From the NCBI GenBank assembly GCA_043820265.1, contig JBDREA010000122.1, forward strand, positions 1 through 16,356: 16,356 bases of DNA. The letters run 5' to 3'. The notes beneath the pieces were generated by a model. It had not been told where the DNA came from. It saw only the letters and a list, made by a program, of their open reading frames with translations, and ran no database searches. Below are positions 7,750-14,691 of this stretch, in pieces (within the stretch, counting starts at the first letter, position 1; each line of letters begins with the position of its first letter). This DNA is from JBDREA01 sp043820265. GTDB lineage: Archaea > Altiarchaeota > Altiarchaeia > IMC4 > JBDREA01. The translations under genes and the position numbers were made by a program.

Positions 7750-8283
7750 ATGTTTCCAAAAAAAGGAAGAAGAGGCCTATTCGACGAATTCTTCGGGGAT
7801 TTCGACTCTGAATTCAGGCGAATGGAAGAAAACATGGCCCACGTATTCAACCAGATAAAAGAGCAATCCGGTAAAAACGTAATAGAAGGAGAACCATTCG
7901 TCTATGGATTTTCCATGCGAATCGGCCCGGATGGCAGACCCCAGATCGAAGAATTCGGAAATCTCTCCAAAGGCATAACCAAAAACATGGAAGTGCCTGG
8001 GAGAGAACCCCTCACCGACCTCATCGAAGGAGACGACGAAATAACAATAATCGCAGAGATACCCGGAATCGACAAAGAAGATATCGAGTTGGATGTCGAC
8101 GAAGAAAACCTCTCAATCAATGTGGACACATCCCAAAGAAAATACCATAAATCATTGATTTTTCCCTGCAATGTCGAACCAGACAGTGGAAAGGCATCAT
8201 ATAAGAACGGGGTATTGGAGGTAAAATTCAAAAGACAAAAACCCAAACCCGGCCCCGAAAAGACAAAAATCAAAATCGATTAA
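7750..8283 (+). CDS. hsp20: Small heat-shock protein, Hsp20/alpha-crystallin family
   Basis: A 177-residue ATP-independent holdase that keeps unfolding proteins soluble and hands them to chaperonins. Residues 1-85 are a variable N-terminal arm rich in Phe and charged residues (RGLFDEFFGDFDSEFRRMEE) plus the FSMRIGPDGRPQIEEFGN stretch common in archaeal members. The alpha-crystallin domain spans about 86-165 (EPLTDLIEGDDEITIIAEIPG ... NGVLEVKF, cut by other residues), with the family's A/G-x-L motif at 154-156 (GVL). The C-terminus ends KTKIKID, giving the I-x-I motif (174-176) used for oligomer assembly. The thermosome gene follows 88 bases later on the same strand, a sensible heat-stress pair, though a separate promoter is likely for it. 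Confidence 0.93.
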   Translation: MFPKKGRRGLFDEFFGDFDSEFRRMEENMAHVFNQIKEQSGKNVIEGEPFVYGFSMRIGPDGRPQIEEFGNLSKGITKNMEVPGREPLTDLIEGDDEITIIAEIPGIDKEDIELDVDEENLSINVDTSQRKYHKSLIFPCNVEPDSGKASYKNGVLEVKFKRQKPKPGPEKTKIKID

Positions 8284-8300
8284 CCTATCAGGTTTTTAAA
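8282..8300 (+). terminator. Possible small hairpin plus T-run after hsp20, overlapping the thermosome TATA box
   Basis: AACCT (8282-8286) and AGGTT (8290-8294) pair around ATC, beginning at the hsp20 stop codon, and are followed by further T residues. The stem is only 5 base pairs, so it is weak. The same T-run forms TTTTTAAA (8293-8300), a TATA-like box placing thermosome transcription start near 8323. A GAGGT ribosome site at 8358-8362 then serves the thermosome ATG at 8372. Confidence 0.4.
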
Positions 8301-8371
8301 CACTCAAACCCATTGGTATTCTTTCGATTAATAGATAAAAATAAAAATACACGAAAAGAGGTAAGAAAAAA

Positions 8372-10009
8372 ATGGCAAATTATGGAGGGGGTACACCGAT
8401 ATTCATACTCCCAGAGGGGGCATTTAGAACCCAGGGCCGAGACGCCCAAAGACAAAACATCCAGGCAGCCAAGGCAGTTGCAGAAACAGTCAGAACAACA
8501 CTTGGACCCAGAGGAATGGACAAAATGCTCGTCGACGACCTAGGCGACATCGTCATAACCAACGATGGAGCAACGATTGTCGACGAAATGAACGTCGAAC
8601 ACCCAGCCGCAAAGATGGTGGTTGAGGTAGCAAAGACCCAAGACGACGAAGTAGGGGACGGGACGACAACAGCCGTTGTCTTAACAGGCGAACTCCTCTC
8701 AAACGCGGAAAAACTTCTCGATCAAGGCATACACAGCTCAGTAATCGCCAGAGGATACCGCATGGCATCCACCAAGGCACAGGAAGTGCTGGAAGAAATC
8801 GGCCGAACTGTCACGGTAAAAGACATTAAAATCCTTCAAAATATAGCCTCAACCGCCATGACCGGAAAAGGGGCCGAAGCAAGCAAGGAAAAACTCAGCG
8901 CACTGGCTGTTAAAGCAATAGTCCAGATCGCGGAAATACAAAACGGAAAAACTGTAGTCGACCTCGACAATGTACAAGTGGAAAAGAAGGAGGGCGGATC
9001 AACTAGCGACTCAGAGCTTATTCAGGGGATAATCATCGATAAGGAAAGAGTGCACCCTGGTATGCCAAAAACCGTGAAGGACGGCAGAATTGCCCTCCTA
9101 GATGCTGCCATCGAGATAAAGGAGACCGAAACGGATGCAGAGATATCGATCACGAGCCCAGAACAGCTCCAAGCGTTCGTGGCTCAAGAGGAAAAGATGC
9201 TCAAACACATGGTCGACCAAATACAGAAATCGGGAGCAACAGTCCTTTTCTGTCAGAAAGGCATCGACGACTTGGCCCAGCATTATCTGAGCAAAGCAGG
9301 CATCTTCGCAGCTAGAAGGGTGAAGAAGAGTGACATGGAAAAGCTCGCAAAGGCGACAGGTGCTACGGTCGTAACCAATCTAAAAGACCTCTCCAAGTCA
9401 GACCTTGGATATGCAAAGACAGTAGAGGAAACAAAGATAGGTGGAGACGAGATGATTTTCATACGAGACTGCAAGAATCCCAAAGCAGTAAGCTTTTTGA
9501 TTCGCGGCGGGACAGAGCATGTCGTAGACGAGCTTGAAAGGGCGATAAACGACGCACTAGGAGGAGTAGCTGCTTCAGTAGAAGTCGGAAAAATCGTTGC
9601 AGGCGGAGGTTCACCCGAAGTCGAGACCTCAAGAAGGCTTCGCGAATACGCCGACTCAGTCGGAGGAAGAGAACAGCTGGCCATCAACGCGTTTGCCGAA
9701 GCCCTTGAAATAATCCCAAGGACTCTAGCCGAAAGCGCAGGACTTGACTCCATCGACACCCTCGTAGATCTTAGAAACAAGCACGAGAAGAAGGGGAAAG
9801 ACATTGGAGTCCTCGTAAACGAGAAGAAGGTGGGAGACCTGTGGAAGGCAGGCGTCGTAGAGCCTTTAAAGATCAAGACGCAGGCAGTGAAATCCGCAAG
9901 CGAGGCAGCTGAGATGATCCTTCGCATAGACGATGTAATCAGCACAAAGAGTAGCGGAGGACCTCCTATGCCACCAGGCGGAGACATGGGCGGCATGCCG
10001 GGTATGTAA
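8372..10009 (+). CDS. thsA: Thermosome subunit (group II chaperonin)
   Basis: A 545-residue subunit of the double-ring, ATP-driven archaeal chaperonin that folds proteins in its cavity. Nucleotide-binding and hydrolysis motifs are intact: TTLGPRGMDKMLVD (42-55), ITNDGATIV with Asp65, and GDGTTTAVV starting at 95 (Asp96). The apical domain with its built-in lid lies in the middle third, and KIVAGGGSPEVE and the INAFAEALEIIPRTLAESAG stretch mark the C-terminal equatorial domain. The tail PPMPPGGDMGGMPGM is the flexible Gly/Met-rich end of archaeal subunits. Translation starts at ATG 8372 with GAGGT 9 bases upstream. Only one subunit gene is in the window; other paralogues may exist elsewhere. 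A strong terminator follows, so this gene is likely expressed as a single high-level unit. Confidence 0.97.
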   Translation: MANYGGGTPIFILPEGAFRTQGRDAQRQNIQAAKAVAETVRTTLGPRGMDKMLVDDLGDIVITNDGATIVDEMNVEHPAAKMVVEVAKTQDDEVGDGTTTAVVLTGELLSNAEKLLDQGIHSSVIARGYRMASTKAQEVLEEIGRTVTVKDIKILQNIASTAMTGKGAEASKEKLSALAVKAIVQIAEIQNGKTVVDLDNVQVEKKEGGSTSDSELIQGIIIDKERVHPGMPKTVKDGRIALLDAAIEIKETETDAEISITSPEQLQAFVAQEEKMLKHMVDQIQKSGATVLFCQKGIDDLAQHYLSKAGIFAARRVKKSDMEKLAKATGATVVTNLKDLSKSDLGYAKTVEETKIGGDEMIFIRDCKNPKAVSFLIRGGTEHVVDELERAINDALGGVAASVEVGKIVAGGGSPEVETSRRLREYADSVGGREQLAINAFAEALEIIPRTLAESAGLDSIDTLVDLRNKHEKKGKDIGVLVNEKKVGDLWKAGVVEPLKIKTQAVKSASEAAEMILRIDDVISTKSSGGPPMPPGGDMGGMPGM

Positions 10010-10030
10010 AAGAAGTAGCTTCAGAAACAT

Positions 10031-10069
10031 TGCGGGCTTAAATAAGCCCGCATATCTCTCTTTTTTTTT
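10031..10069 (+). terminator. Strong hairpin/T-run terminator after the thermosome gene
   Basis: A perfect 9-base-pair stem, TGCGGGCTT (10031-10039) and AAGCCCGCA (10044-10052), closes an AAAT loop. A pyrimidine stretch ending in nine T residues (10061-10069) follows. This is an intrinsic-type terminator 22 bases past the thermosome stop. Confidence 0.85.
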
Positions 10070-10104
10070 GTTTTATAAATTTTGAATCTAACAATGTCTG
10101 TTAA

Positions 10105-10119
10105 TTAGTTGTCGCTACA
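10105..10119 (+). repeat. 15-base direct repeat, left copy
   Basis: TTAGTTGTCGCTACA, identical to the copy at 10287-10301. On the minus strand its TAG provides the stop codon of the small transposase fragment. Confidence 0.85.
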
Positions 10120-10285
10120 TACCTTTTTGGAGCTTCTCTCTCCATTGGTGAAGCTTATCGTTATCAAGCCCAATCCATTCGATTATCTCGCTTTTAACAC
10201 TATTGCCAACTCTTTTAGACTGGCCCACGTAGTAGTACCAATAAGTCTTCCCGTTTTTTCTTACCTTTTTTTGACTGATGTACAT
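10115..10285 (-). pseudogene. Transposase N-terminal fragment, 56 codons
   Basis: The frame begins MYISQKKVRKNGKTYWYYYV, continues GQSKRVGNSVKSEIIEWIGL, and ends after a short charged helix (HQWREKLQKGM). The pattern of basic residues, NGKTY, several Tyr, SKRV and a final EWIGL is what I recognise from the start of archaeal and bacterial IS1634/IS4-like transposases (KKNGKTYxYYYLVES ... IxYLG), where it precedes the DDE catalytic domain. Full proteins are roughly 400-550 residues, so nearly all of it is missing. The frame has no internal stop and ends inside a direct repeat. It could instead be a small expressed DNA-binding protein derived from a transposase; I cannot tell from sequence. Family assignment rests on a short stretch. 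Confidence 0.55.
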
Positions 10286-10286
10286 T

Positions 10287-10301
10287 TTAGTTGTCGCTAC
10301 A
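10287..10301 (+). repeat. 15-base direct repeat, right copy
   Basis: Second perfect copy of TTAGTTGTCGCTACA. On the minus strand it ends one base before the ATG of the transposase fragment, where a promoter or ribosome site would normally be. Confidence 0.85.
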
Positions 10302-10331
10302 CTAAAAATATTACAATATGATATAATAAGA

Positions 10332-11243
10332 CTAACCTAAAAAATCATCTTTTCCACACAAACCAGTCCTAGCCCCAAGAGCAGTGATACAGGAAGCAGC
10401 ATATCTAACACCAAGACGAGCAGATTCCTCAAAGCTTTTATCCCATAGTTGACCTGCCAAAAAACCCGCAGCAAAAGAATCTCCTGCACCAGTAGTATCT
10501 ACAACATCCGACTGATGGACCCTCTCAGAAGGGATCTCAAGAGATTGCTCTCGACTAGCTACAAGACATCCTCCCTCGCCTAAGGTTACAAGGACAACAC
10601 TAACTCCCACATCCAATAAAAAACGGGCACCGTCCCTAAATCCCTGACCAGTGAGCTGCTCTATTTCGCTTCGATTGACAAACAAGTAGTTAGTTCGTTT
10701 AAGAAACTCCTTTAACGCTCCAAATCCCCGCTCCACATAAAGGTCACCCGGTCCAAAACTTATCTTAACAGATTCGGGTAACTCACTCATCAACCTAACT
10801 TGATCCTGAAATTGCCTATCGCCAACAAAGGATGTAAAATGGACGATCTTCGATTGAGATGCGAATTCTATATCTCCCGGATCCAGCTTAAATTGATTAT
10901 TTGCGGAAGGATAAGGGTATAAGGTCCTTTCACCGTGTTTGTCAACAAATCCGATGATCAGACCGGTCGAGACTCCCTCATATACCTGTATATGGCCGGC
11001 AGCAACCCCATCTCCGTCACAGCAAGAAAGAATCTTTCTACCCTCATGATCTGATCCAACAGAGCCCAGAAAACCAGTTTTAAAACCCAGCTTGGATAAT
11101 CCGCAAATAGTGTTTGCAGCCGACCCCCCGGGGCTCTTATGGATACCCAAAATGGGTTCATGGCCCCCTGGTTGGCTCAGGTGTCTCACAGTGTAGAGGA
11201 TGTCAAAATTTAGAGCTCCAAAACCGATAACATCAAAATTCAT
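10332..11243 (-). CDS. PfkB-family carbohydrate or nucleoside kinase
   Basis: A 303-residue ribokinase-like cytosolic kinase that transfers phosphate from ATP (or ADP) to a sugar or nucleoside hydroxyl. Signature 1 is KSPGGSAANTICGLSKLG (about 36-53); signature 2 is DTTGAGDSFAAGFLAG (about 249-264), with the catalytic base Asp255 in GAGD; the NxxE motif that holds the metal is Asn190-Glu193. The substrate contact region FGALNFDILYTV near the start resembles archaeal sugar/nucleoside kinases, but the substrate cannot be fixed. The ATG at 11243 lies 3 bases after the stop of the HAD gene, so the pair is an operon. A weak AT-only hairpin with T residues (reverse of about 10306-10319) may end the transcript. 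Confidence 0.88.
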   Translation of the reverse strand: MNFDVIGFGALNFDILYTVRHLSQPGGHEPILGIHKSPGGSAANTICGLSKLGFKTGFLGSVGSDHEGRKILSCCDGDGVAAGHIQVYEGVSTGLIIGFVDKHGERTLYPYPSANNQFKLDPGDIEFASQSKIVHFTSFVGDRQFQDQVRLMSELPESVKISFGPGDLYVERGFGALKEFLKRTNYLFVNRSEIEQLTGQGFRDGARFLLDVGVSVVLVTLGEGGCLVASREQSLEIPSERVHQSDVVDTTGAGDSFAAGFLAGQLWDKSFEESARLGVRYAASCITALGARTGLCGKDDFLG

Positions 11244-11246
11244 GTC

Positions 11247-12332
11247 TTAACCAAGTTTCGCCGCATGCCCTCGAACAAACTCTCTAGCGATCTTATGCTT
11301 TTCTGCGACCATGGCTAGCTTATCTTGGCTGGCATTTATTAGGTTATGGACAGCAGGCCAAATGAAATCCTTTCGGCCCTTATGCTTTAAAAGCAAGTTT
11401 TTGACTTTCTCAGGCAAGTAGTTCTTTGGGATATTCTCCGGATTCACATATATCACATCGGCATTGCTCTCCCAGAAATCAACTGTCTCCAAGGATTCCT
11501 TCACACCGCCCCCGGAGTAGGCTTCAGTAAACGCATACAATGGGAGAATGCTCGAGCAAGTTAACGCAACCGTAGCATTAGGAATCGCATACGAGTTGGA
11601 ATTGAAGGCTATCGAAACTCCCCCGGCCCGCTTCACATCTCCAAGAAGGTCAGTATCTGTGATGCTGTCGCCAACAGAAATGATCTCCCCCATCAGGGTG
11701 TCATTTATTATGCTTACCATTCGCATGGCCTCGGCCTTTCTGGCCCCACCGACAACTTTCACCTCAGACATCATTTTTCCGATATCGGTTTTAGCCATTT
11801 TATCCCAGAAAAAAACATCAAGGACCTCTAAAATCTTCTCATCGTCGAAGCGGGTAGATAAATCATTTAAAATGACGTTCTCCAATTCCCCAATCAAATT
11901 CGAATCTTTGCGTTTCAGACCTGAAGAGAATTTTTCCAGGGGAAGAGGCGTACAATACACGTTTTCTCTTGCGACATCTAGCTTTCCTGCGATGTTTAAT
12001 GCATGGGGTTCATAGCTTGTGGAAATTATGTAAACCTTCCATCCCTGTTTTTTCAGCAGAGCGATCAGCTCTTTTGCGCCGGCTACAATACCTGCCTTAT
12101 CGGATATTCTTTTGATATCTTTTGATTTTACGTTGTATTTGACGAGAAACGGGACAATCAAGCTTAGGGTGTCCCCTGGCTGATAACCCTCCCTTTTGTC
12201 GAGGGCAAGTAAATCGTCGTATCTTGAAAGCACTTCAAAAATCTTTTTTCCGTTGGGTATGAGCCCCATCACCTCAAAGGCGTTGTCCTGGGGGGACAAT
12301 GGACCCTCGAGATCAAAACAAATAACATTCAT
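11247..12332 (-). CDS. HAD-superfamily protein, COG4030-like (EhaR-related family)
   Basis: A 361-residue HAD-fold protein. Motif I is MNVICFDLEGPLSPQD with the nucleophile Asp7; the second position is Glu9 rather than Asp, as also seen in enolase-phosphatase E1. Motif II is the STS at 104-106, motif III is Lys199 in ARKAEAM, and motif IV is VGDSITDTDLL (Asp222, Asp226). All four are present, so phosphatase activity is plausible. The whole looks like archaeal COG4030; as I recall, that family includes EhaR of the methanogen Eha hydrogenase cluster, but there are no hydrogenase genes here. The frame opens at a TTG at 12344, but ATG 12332 has GGTGA 5 bases upstream and fits motif I. It is the first gene of an operon with the PfkB kinase. 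Substrate unknown. Confidence 0.83.
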   Translation of the reverse strand: MNVICFDLEGPLSPQDNAFEVMGLIPNGKKIFEVLSRYDDLLALDKREGYQPGDTLSLIVPFLVKYNVKSKDIKRISDKAGIVAGAKELIALLKKQGWKVYIISTSYEPHALNIAGKLDVARENVYCTPLPLEKFSSGLKRKDSNLIGELENVILNDLSTRFDDEKILEVLDVFFWDKMAKTDIGKMMSEVKVVGGARKAEAMRMVSIINDTLMGEIISVGDSITDTDLLGDVKRAGGVSIAFNSNSYAIPNATVALTCSSILPLYAFTEAYSGGGVKESLETVDFWESNADVIYVNPENIPKNYLPEKVKNLLLKHKGRKDFIWPAVHNLINASQDKLAMVAEKHKIAREFVRGHAAKLG

Positions 12333-12418
12333 ATCTTTCACCAAAATAACGCATACCCTAGGTTATGTCATTTGAAATAAAAATACGCTAATGATTTGCA
12401 GGAGAAACACACCGAATT

Positions 12419-12426
12419 TTTTTAAT
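12419..12426 (+). promoter_or_regulatory. TATA-like box of the prepilin peptidase gene (leaderless)
   Basis: TTTTTAAT, in a longer T-run, is centred about 24 bases before the ATG at 12446, with no ribosome site between. It lies in the 113-base gap between two divergent genes; a promoter for the minus-strand HAD gene should lie in the same gap but I cannot point to a clear one. Confidence 0.5.
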
Positions 12427-12445
12427 CAATCTACCATATGTATCC

Positions 12446-13330
12446 ATGATCATCTCAGCCGTAATCCTCTTGTCTATCCTGTTTTTGGTGGCAGCATCCA
12501 TCGAAGATCTAAAAACAGGAGAAATCCCTGAAAAAATCAGCTTCGGTCTCGGAGGGCTTATACTAATAATTGCCGCCTCAAAGAGCATTTTAGAATATGA
12601 TGTCAACTACCTAATCCAGTCCCTGTTTTTAGGGATAATATACTTCGCAGTCGGATATGTTCTCTACTATCTGGGTCAATGGGGTGGTGGAGACGTAAAA
12701 GTGACTGCAAGCCTTGGATGTGCCCTCGGTTTCCTTTCTGCAAATGGCTTTAGTTGGCCATCATCTACATGGGTTCCTTTTCAAGCCAACTTTTTTATTA
12801 ATGTGGCAGTTCTTTCAACTCCTTATGTCCTCATTTATACAATCATAATCGGATTGTCCAAACCTGATCTATTTAGAAAGTTTTTCAACTCATTTCGGCA
12901 AGAAAAATTGATGACTCTAGTCTTCATATCGTCCTTTGCACCTCTACTTCTTGCAGCCTACACAAAAAACCTACTCCTCGTAGAGGTCTATGCCTTGATT
13001 CCCTTGCTGGTATTATCAACAATTTATCTTAAGATAGTCGAATCTGAGGCTATGAGAAAGACCATCTCCGTAAATGATATCAAGGAATGGGACATCGTAG
13101 CCGAAGATGTCAAATCTGAGGGAAAAACCATTGCCTGGAAAAGAGACATCGAAGGAGTATCAAAAAAACAGATAGAGGAAATTCAGAAACTGGCTGAAAT
13201 TGGTATGATTCCAAAAGACATAACTATAAAGTGGGGGGTCAAGTTTGCCCCAACACTGCTTTTAGCTTTTATTTTCACAGTCTGGAAAGGGAATCTCGTT
13301 GAGTTAATTATCATTTATTTAATCTCTTAA
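12446..13330 (+). CDS. Type IV prepilin peptidase, archaeal A24 family (FlaK/EppA-like)
   Basis: A 294-residue membrane aspartyl protease that removes class III signal peptides from archaellins or pilins. The two catalytic aspartates are Asp21 in ASIEDLKTGEIPE, just after the first membrane helix, and Asp83 in QWGGGDVKVTASLG (the GxGD-type motif). About six hydrophobic segments are visible (near 2-19, 33-48, 56-76, 112-137, 155-171 and 176-195), then a hydrophilic stretch at 200-265 (VNDIKEWDIVAEDVKSEGK) and a last helix at about 267-293. That C-terminal part makes it longer than FlaK and more like EppA-type enzymes. No pilin or archaellin gene is in the window, so its substrates are elsewhere. 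Start ATG 12446 agrees with a TATA box 24 bases upstream. Confidence 0.88.
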   Translation: MIISAVILLSILFLVAASIEDLKTGEIPEKISFGLGGLILIIAASKSILEYDVNYLIQSLFLGIIYFAVGYVLYYLGQWGGGDVKVTASLGCALGFLSANGFSWPSSTWVPFQANFFINVAVLSTPYVLIYTIIIGLSKPDLFRKFFNSFRQEKLMTLVFISSFAPLLLAAYTKNLLLVEVYALIPLLVLSTIYLKIVESEAMRKTISVNDIKEWDIVAEDVKSEGKTIAWKRDIEGVSKKQIEEIQKLAEIGMIPKDITIKWGVKFAPTLLLAFIFTVWKGNLVELIIIYLIS

Positions 13331-13388
13331 TGGTTTTCTTAATCAAGAAACTACTCACTTTTCGAAGCAATGAAGATATAGTCATTAA

Positions 13389-13396
13389 TTTAATAA
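13389..13396 (+). promoter_or_regulatory. TATA-like box of the MgtE-like gene (leaderless)
   Basis: TTTAATAA is centred about 24 bases before the ATG at 13416 and no Shine-Dalgarno sequence intervenes. The spacing equals that of the prepilin peptidase gene. Confidence 0.5.
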
Positions 13397-13415
13397 TTTC
13401 CTGCAATATCTACCC

Positions 13416-13982
13416 ATGGAGGCCACAGCAAAAAAAATCATAAGAGAGAGCGTGCCAGTTCTCACCCTATGCACTCTGGGTGGTGTGCTTGCTGGGATCA
13501 TTCTAATGCGAATGACACCTGATTTCAATAAAATACCCGGTCTCATAATTCTTTTGCCCGCAATACTAGGCAATAGGGGGAACATCTCCGGAGCCCTGGG
13601 GTCACGTCTGGGTTCAGCCCTCCACCTAGGTTTGATCAGCCCTGAGCTAAGATGGAACAATACTCTCAAAATCAACATTTACGCCTCACTTATCCTAAAT
13701 TTCGTAATGTCTTTTATCCTAGGCGTAGTCGCTTATTATGCCTCAGTTTTGACCGGATTATTTAGTCCGGATGAAATAAGCATTATGCAATTAACTCTAA
13801 TCTCGATTTTTGCAGGAACACTTGCGGGAATCGCCCTAACCGTCCTTTCTGTGATAATCGCCATCATGACGTATTCAAGGGGATATGATCCAGACAATGT
13901 CTTAGCCCCATCGCTTTCGACGATAGGGGACTTTATCACAGTCATATGCCTGTTTTTGGCGGTAAAATTAATAGTGGGCTAA
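13416..13982 (+). CDS. MgtE-like divalent cation transporter, membrane domain only (COG1824-like)
   Basis: A 188-residue integral membrane protein equal to the transmembrane domain of MgtE/SLC41 magnesium channels. About five membrane helices are visible (near 14-31, 42-52, 86-112, 124-150 and 165-187). Conserved signatures are LPAILGNRGNISGALGSRLG (48-67, the LP...GN.GN motif) and DPDNVLAPSLSTIGDFIT (158-175), where Asp172 matches the pore aspartate of bacterial MgtE. The N and CBS regulatory domains of bacterial MgtE are absent. The next gene, a PhoU/RCK_C protein starting 33 bases downstream, likely supplies cytosolic regulation. It would act as a homodimer or pair with a second copy elsewhere. 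The exact metal (Mg, Co or other) cannot be read from sequence. Confidence 0.88.
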   Translation: MEATAKKIIRESVPVLTLCTLGGVLAGIILMRMTPDFNKIPGLIILLPAILGNRGNISGALGSRLGSALHLGLISPELRWNNTLKINIYASLILNFVMSFILGVVAYYASVLTGLFSPDEISIMQLTLISIFAGTLAGIALTVLSVIIAIMTYSRGYDPDNVLAPSLSTIGDFITVICLFLAVKLIVG

Positions 13983-14014
13983 ATTATATTTGGAGGAAAA
14001 ACCGAAAGATAAAA

Positions 14015-14656
14015 ATGACCGATGAAGAAGAAACAGATGTTGATGATATAGTGGAGGAAGCGCTCAGCAAGCAACGTAGTGTAAAAGACATCCTTGTGGA
14101 AATGAAGGATACATCGGAGCTGATGGTGGATTTGGCTTACTCCTCTCTTTTGACCAACAGCGAAGATATCGCAGAAGAAGTCGAAGAGCTAGAAGAGCGA
14201 ATGGACAATCTGCAATACGAGATAGAAACCATGCTCTTTCTTGCTGCAAGGACGCCAGAGGATGCAGCAGACCTAAGCGGCATCCTTCACGTGGCAAGGG
14301 CATCAGAGGATATTGCAAATGCTGCAGATGACATAGTGGATGTAGTGCAAAGGGGTGTAGGAGACCATCCCATATACCACAGCTTTCTTGGTGAAACAGA
14401 AGAAAAAGTAGTTCGCGTCGCAATATGTCCTGGATCGGATTTCATCGGAAAAAAGATAGGTGAATTCAGGGTGCTCACGAAAACCGGCTGCTATATCAGG
14501 GCTATTCGGCGAAAAAAGGATTGGATCTATAATCCAAACAAAAACACAGAGTTAAACGTCGATGACATTCTGATTGTGATAGGAAGCGAATCGGCTCTCA
14601 AGGAATTGAGGGGTTTAACAGGTGAAGAAGGGGTTTGCGAGAAAGAAGAAGATTAG
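14015..14656 (+). CDS. PhoU/RCK_C (TrkA_C) domain protein, COG3273-like, partner of the MgtE-like channel
   Basis: A 213-residue soluble protein. After an acidic start (MTDEEETDVDDIVEEAL), residues 15-115 form PhoU-type helices (MVDLAYSSLLTNSEDIAEEV, then EDIANAADDIVDVV), which in relatives bind metal clusters through acidic residues. Residues 130-200 form an RCK_C/TrkA_C domain (VVRVAICPGSDFIGKKIGEF ... DDILIVIGSESALKEL), known to bind small ligands and regulate ion transporters. The frame is open from an ATG at 13946 inside the transporter gene, but ATG 14015 follows that gene's stop and begins a family-like sequence. A GGAGG at 13992-13996 is 18 bases away, longer than usual, so the start is slightly uncertain. 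With the MgtE-like gene it forms an operon; a regulatory subunit is the inferred role. Confidence 0.86.
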   Translation: MTDEEETDVDDIVEEALSKQRSVKDILVEMKDTSELMVDLAYSSLLTNSEDIAEEVEELEERMDNLQYEIETMLFLAARTPEDAADLSGILHVARASEDIANAADDIVDVVQRGVGDHPIYHSFLGETEEKVVRVAICPGSDFIGKKIGEFRVLTKTGCYIRAIRRKKDWIYNPNKNTELNVDDILIVIGSESALKELRGLTGEEGVCEKEED

Positions 14657-14691
14657 AGTTGGGGTACCGGAAGAAATGTAGGAGTTGCCTA

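Larger units (their letters stand above)
10105..10301 (-). mobile_element. Insertion-sequence relic bounded by 15-base direct repeats
   Basis: Two perfect copies of TTAGTTGTCGCTACA (10105-10119 and 10287-10301) lie in the same orientation 182 bases apart. Between them on the minus strand is a 56-codon reading frame resembling the N-terminus of an IS transposase. The right copy sits one base upstream of its ATG, and the left copy supplies its TAG stop. The repeats are direct, not inverted, so these are not ordinary IS ends; one copy may be the element's own end sequence duplicated or joined by an internal deletion. No catalytic region and no inverted ends remain, so the element cannot move by itself. 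Interval 10010-10331 otherwise holds only the thermosome terminator and AT-rich sequence. Confidence 0.55.

Noticed and set aside
9283..9996. A 237-codon frame opposite the thermosome gene
   Set aside because: It lies fully antisense to a well-conserved gene and its composition (Ser/Pro-rich) is a by-product of thermosome codon use.
10105..10301. CRISPR-like array from the two 15-base repeats
   Set aside because: There are only two copies, they are too short, and the 167-base interval holds a coding fragment rather than a spacer.
11548..12015. A 155-codon frame opposite the HAD gene
   Set aside because: It is antisense to a gene with all four HAD motifs and shows no domain of its own.
11247..12332. 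Reading the HAD protein as inactive because motif I is DxE, not DxD
   Set aside because: DxE occurs in active HAD enzymes such as enolase-phosphatase E1, and motifs II-IV are intact here.
13335..13350. TTTCTT-AATC-AAGAAA hairpin after the prepilin peptidase gene as a terminator
   Set aside because: The stem is short and AT-rich and no T-run follows, so support is too weak for a feature.
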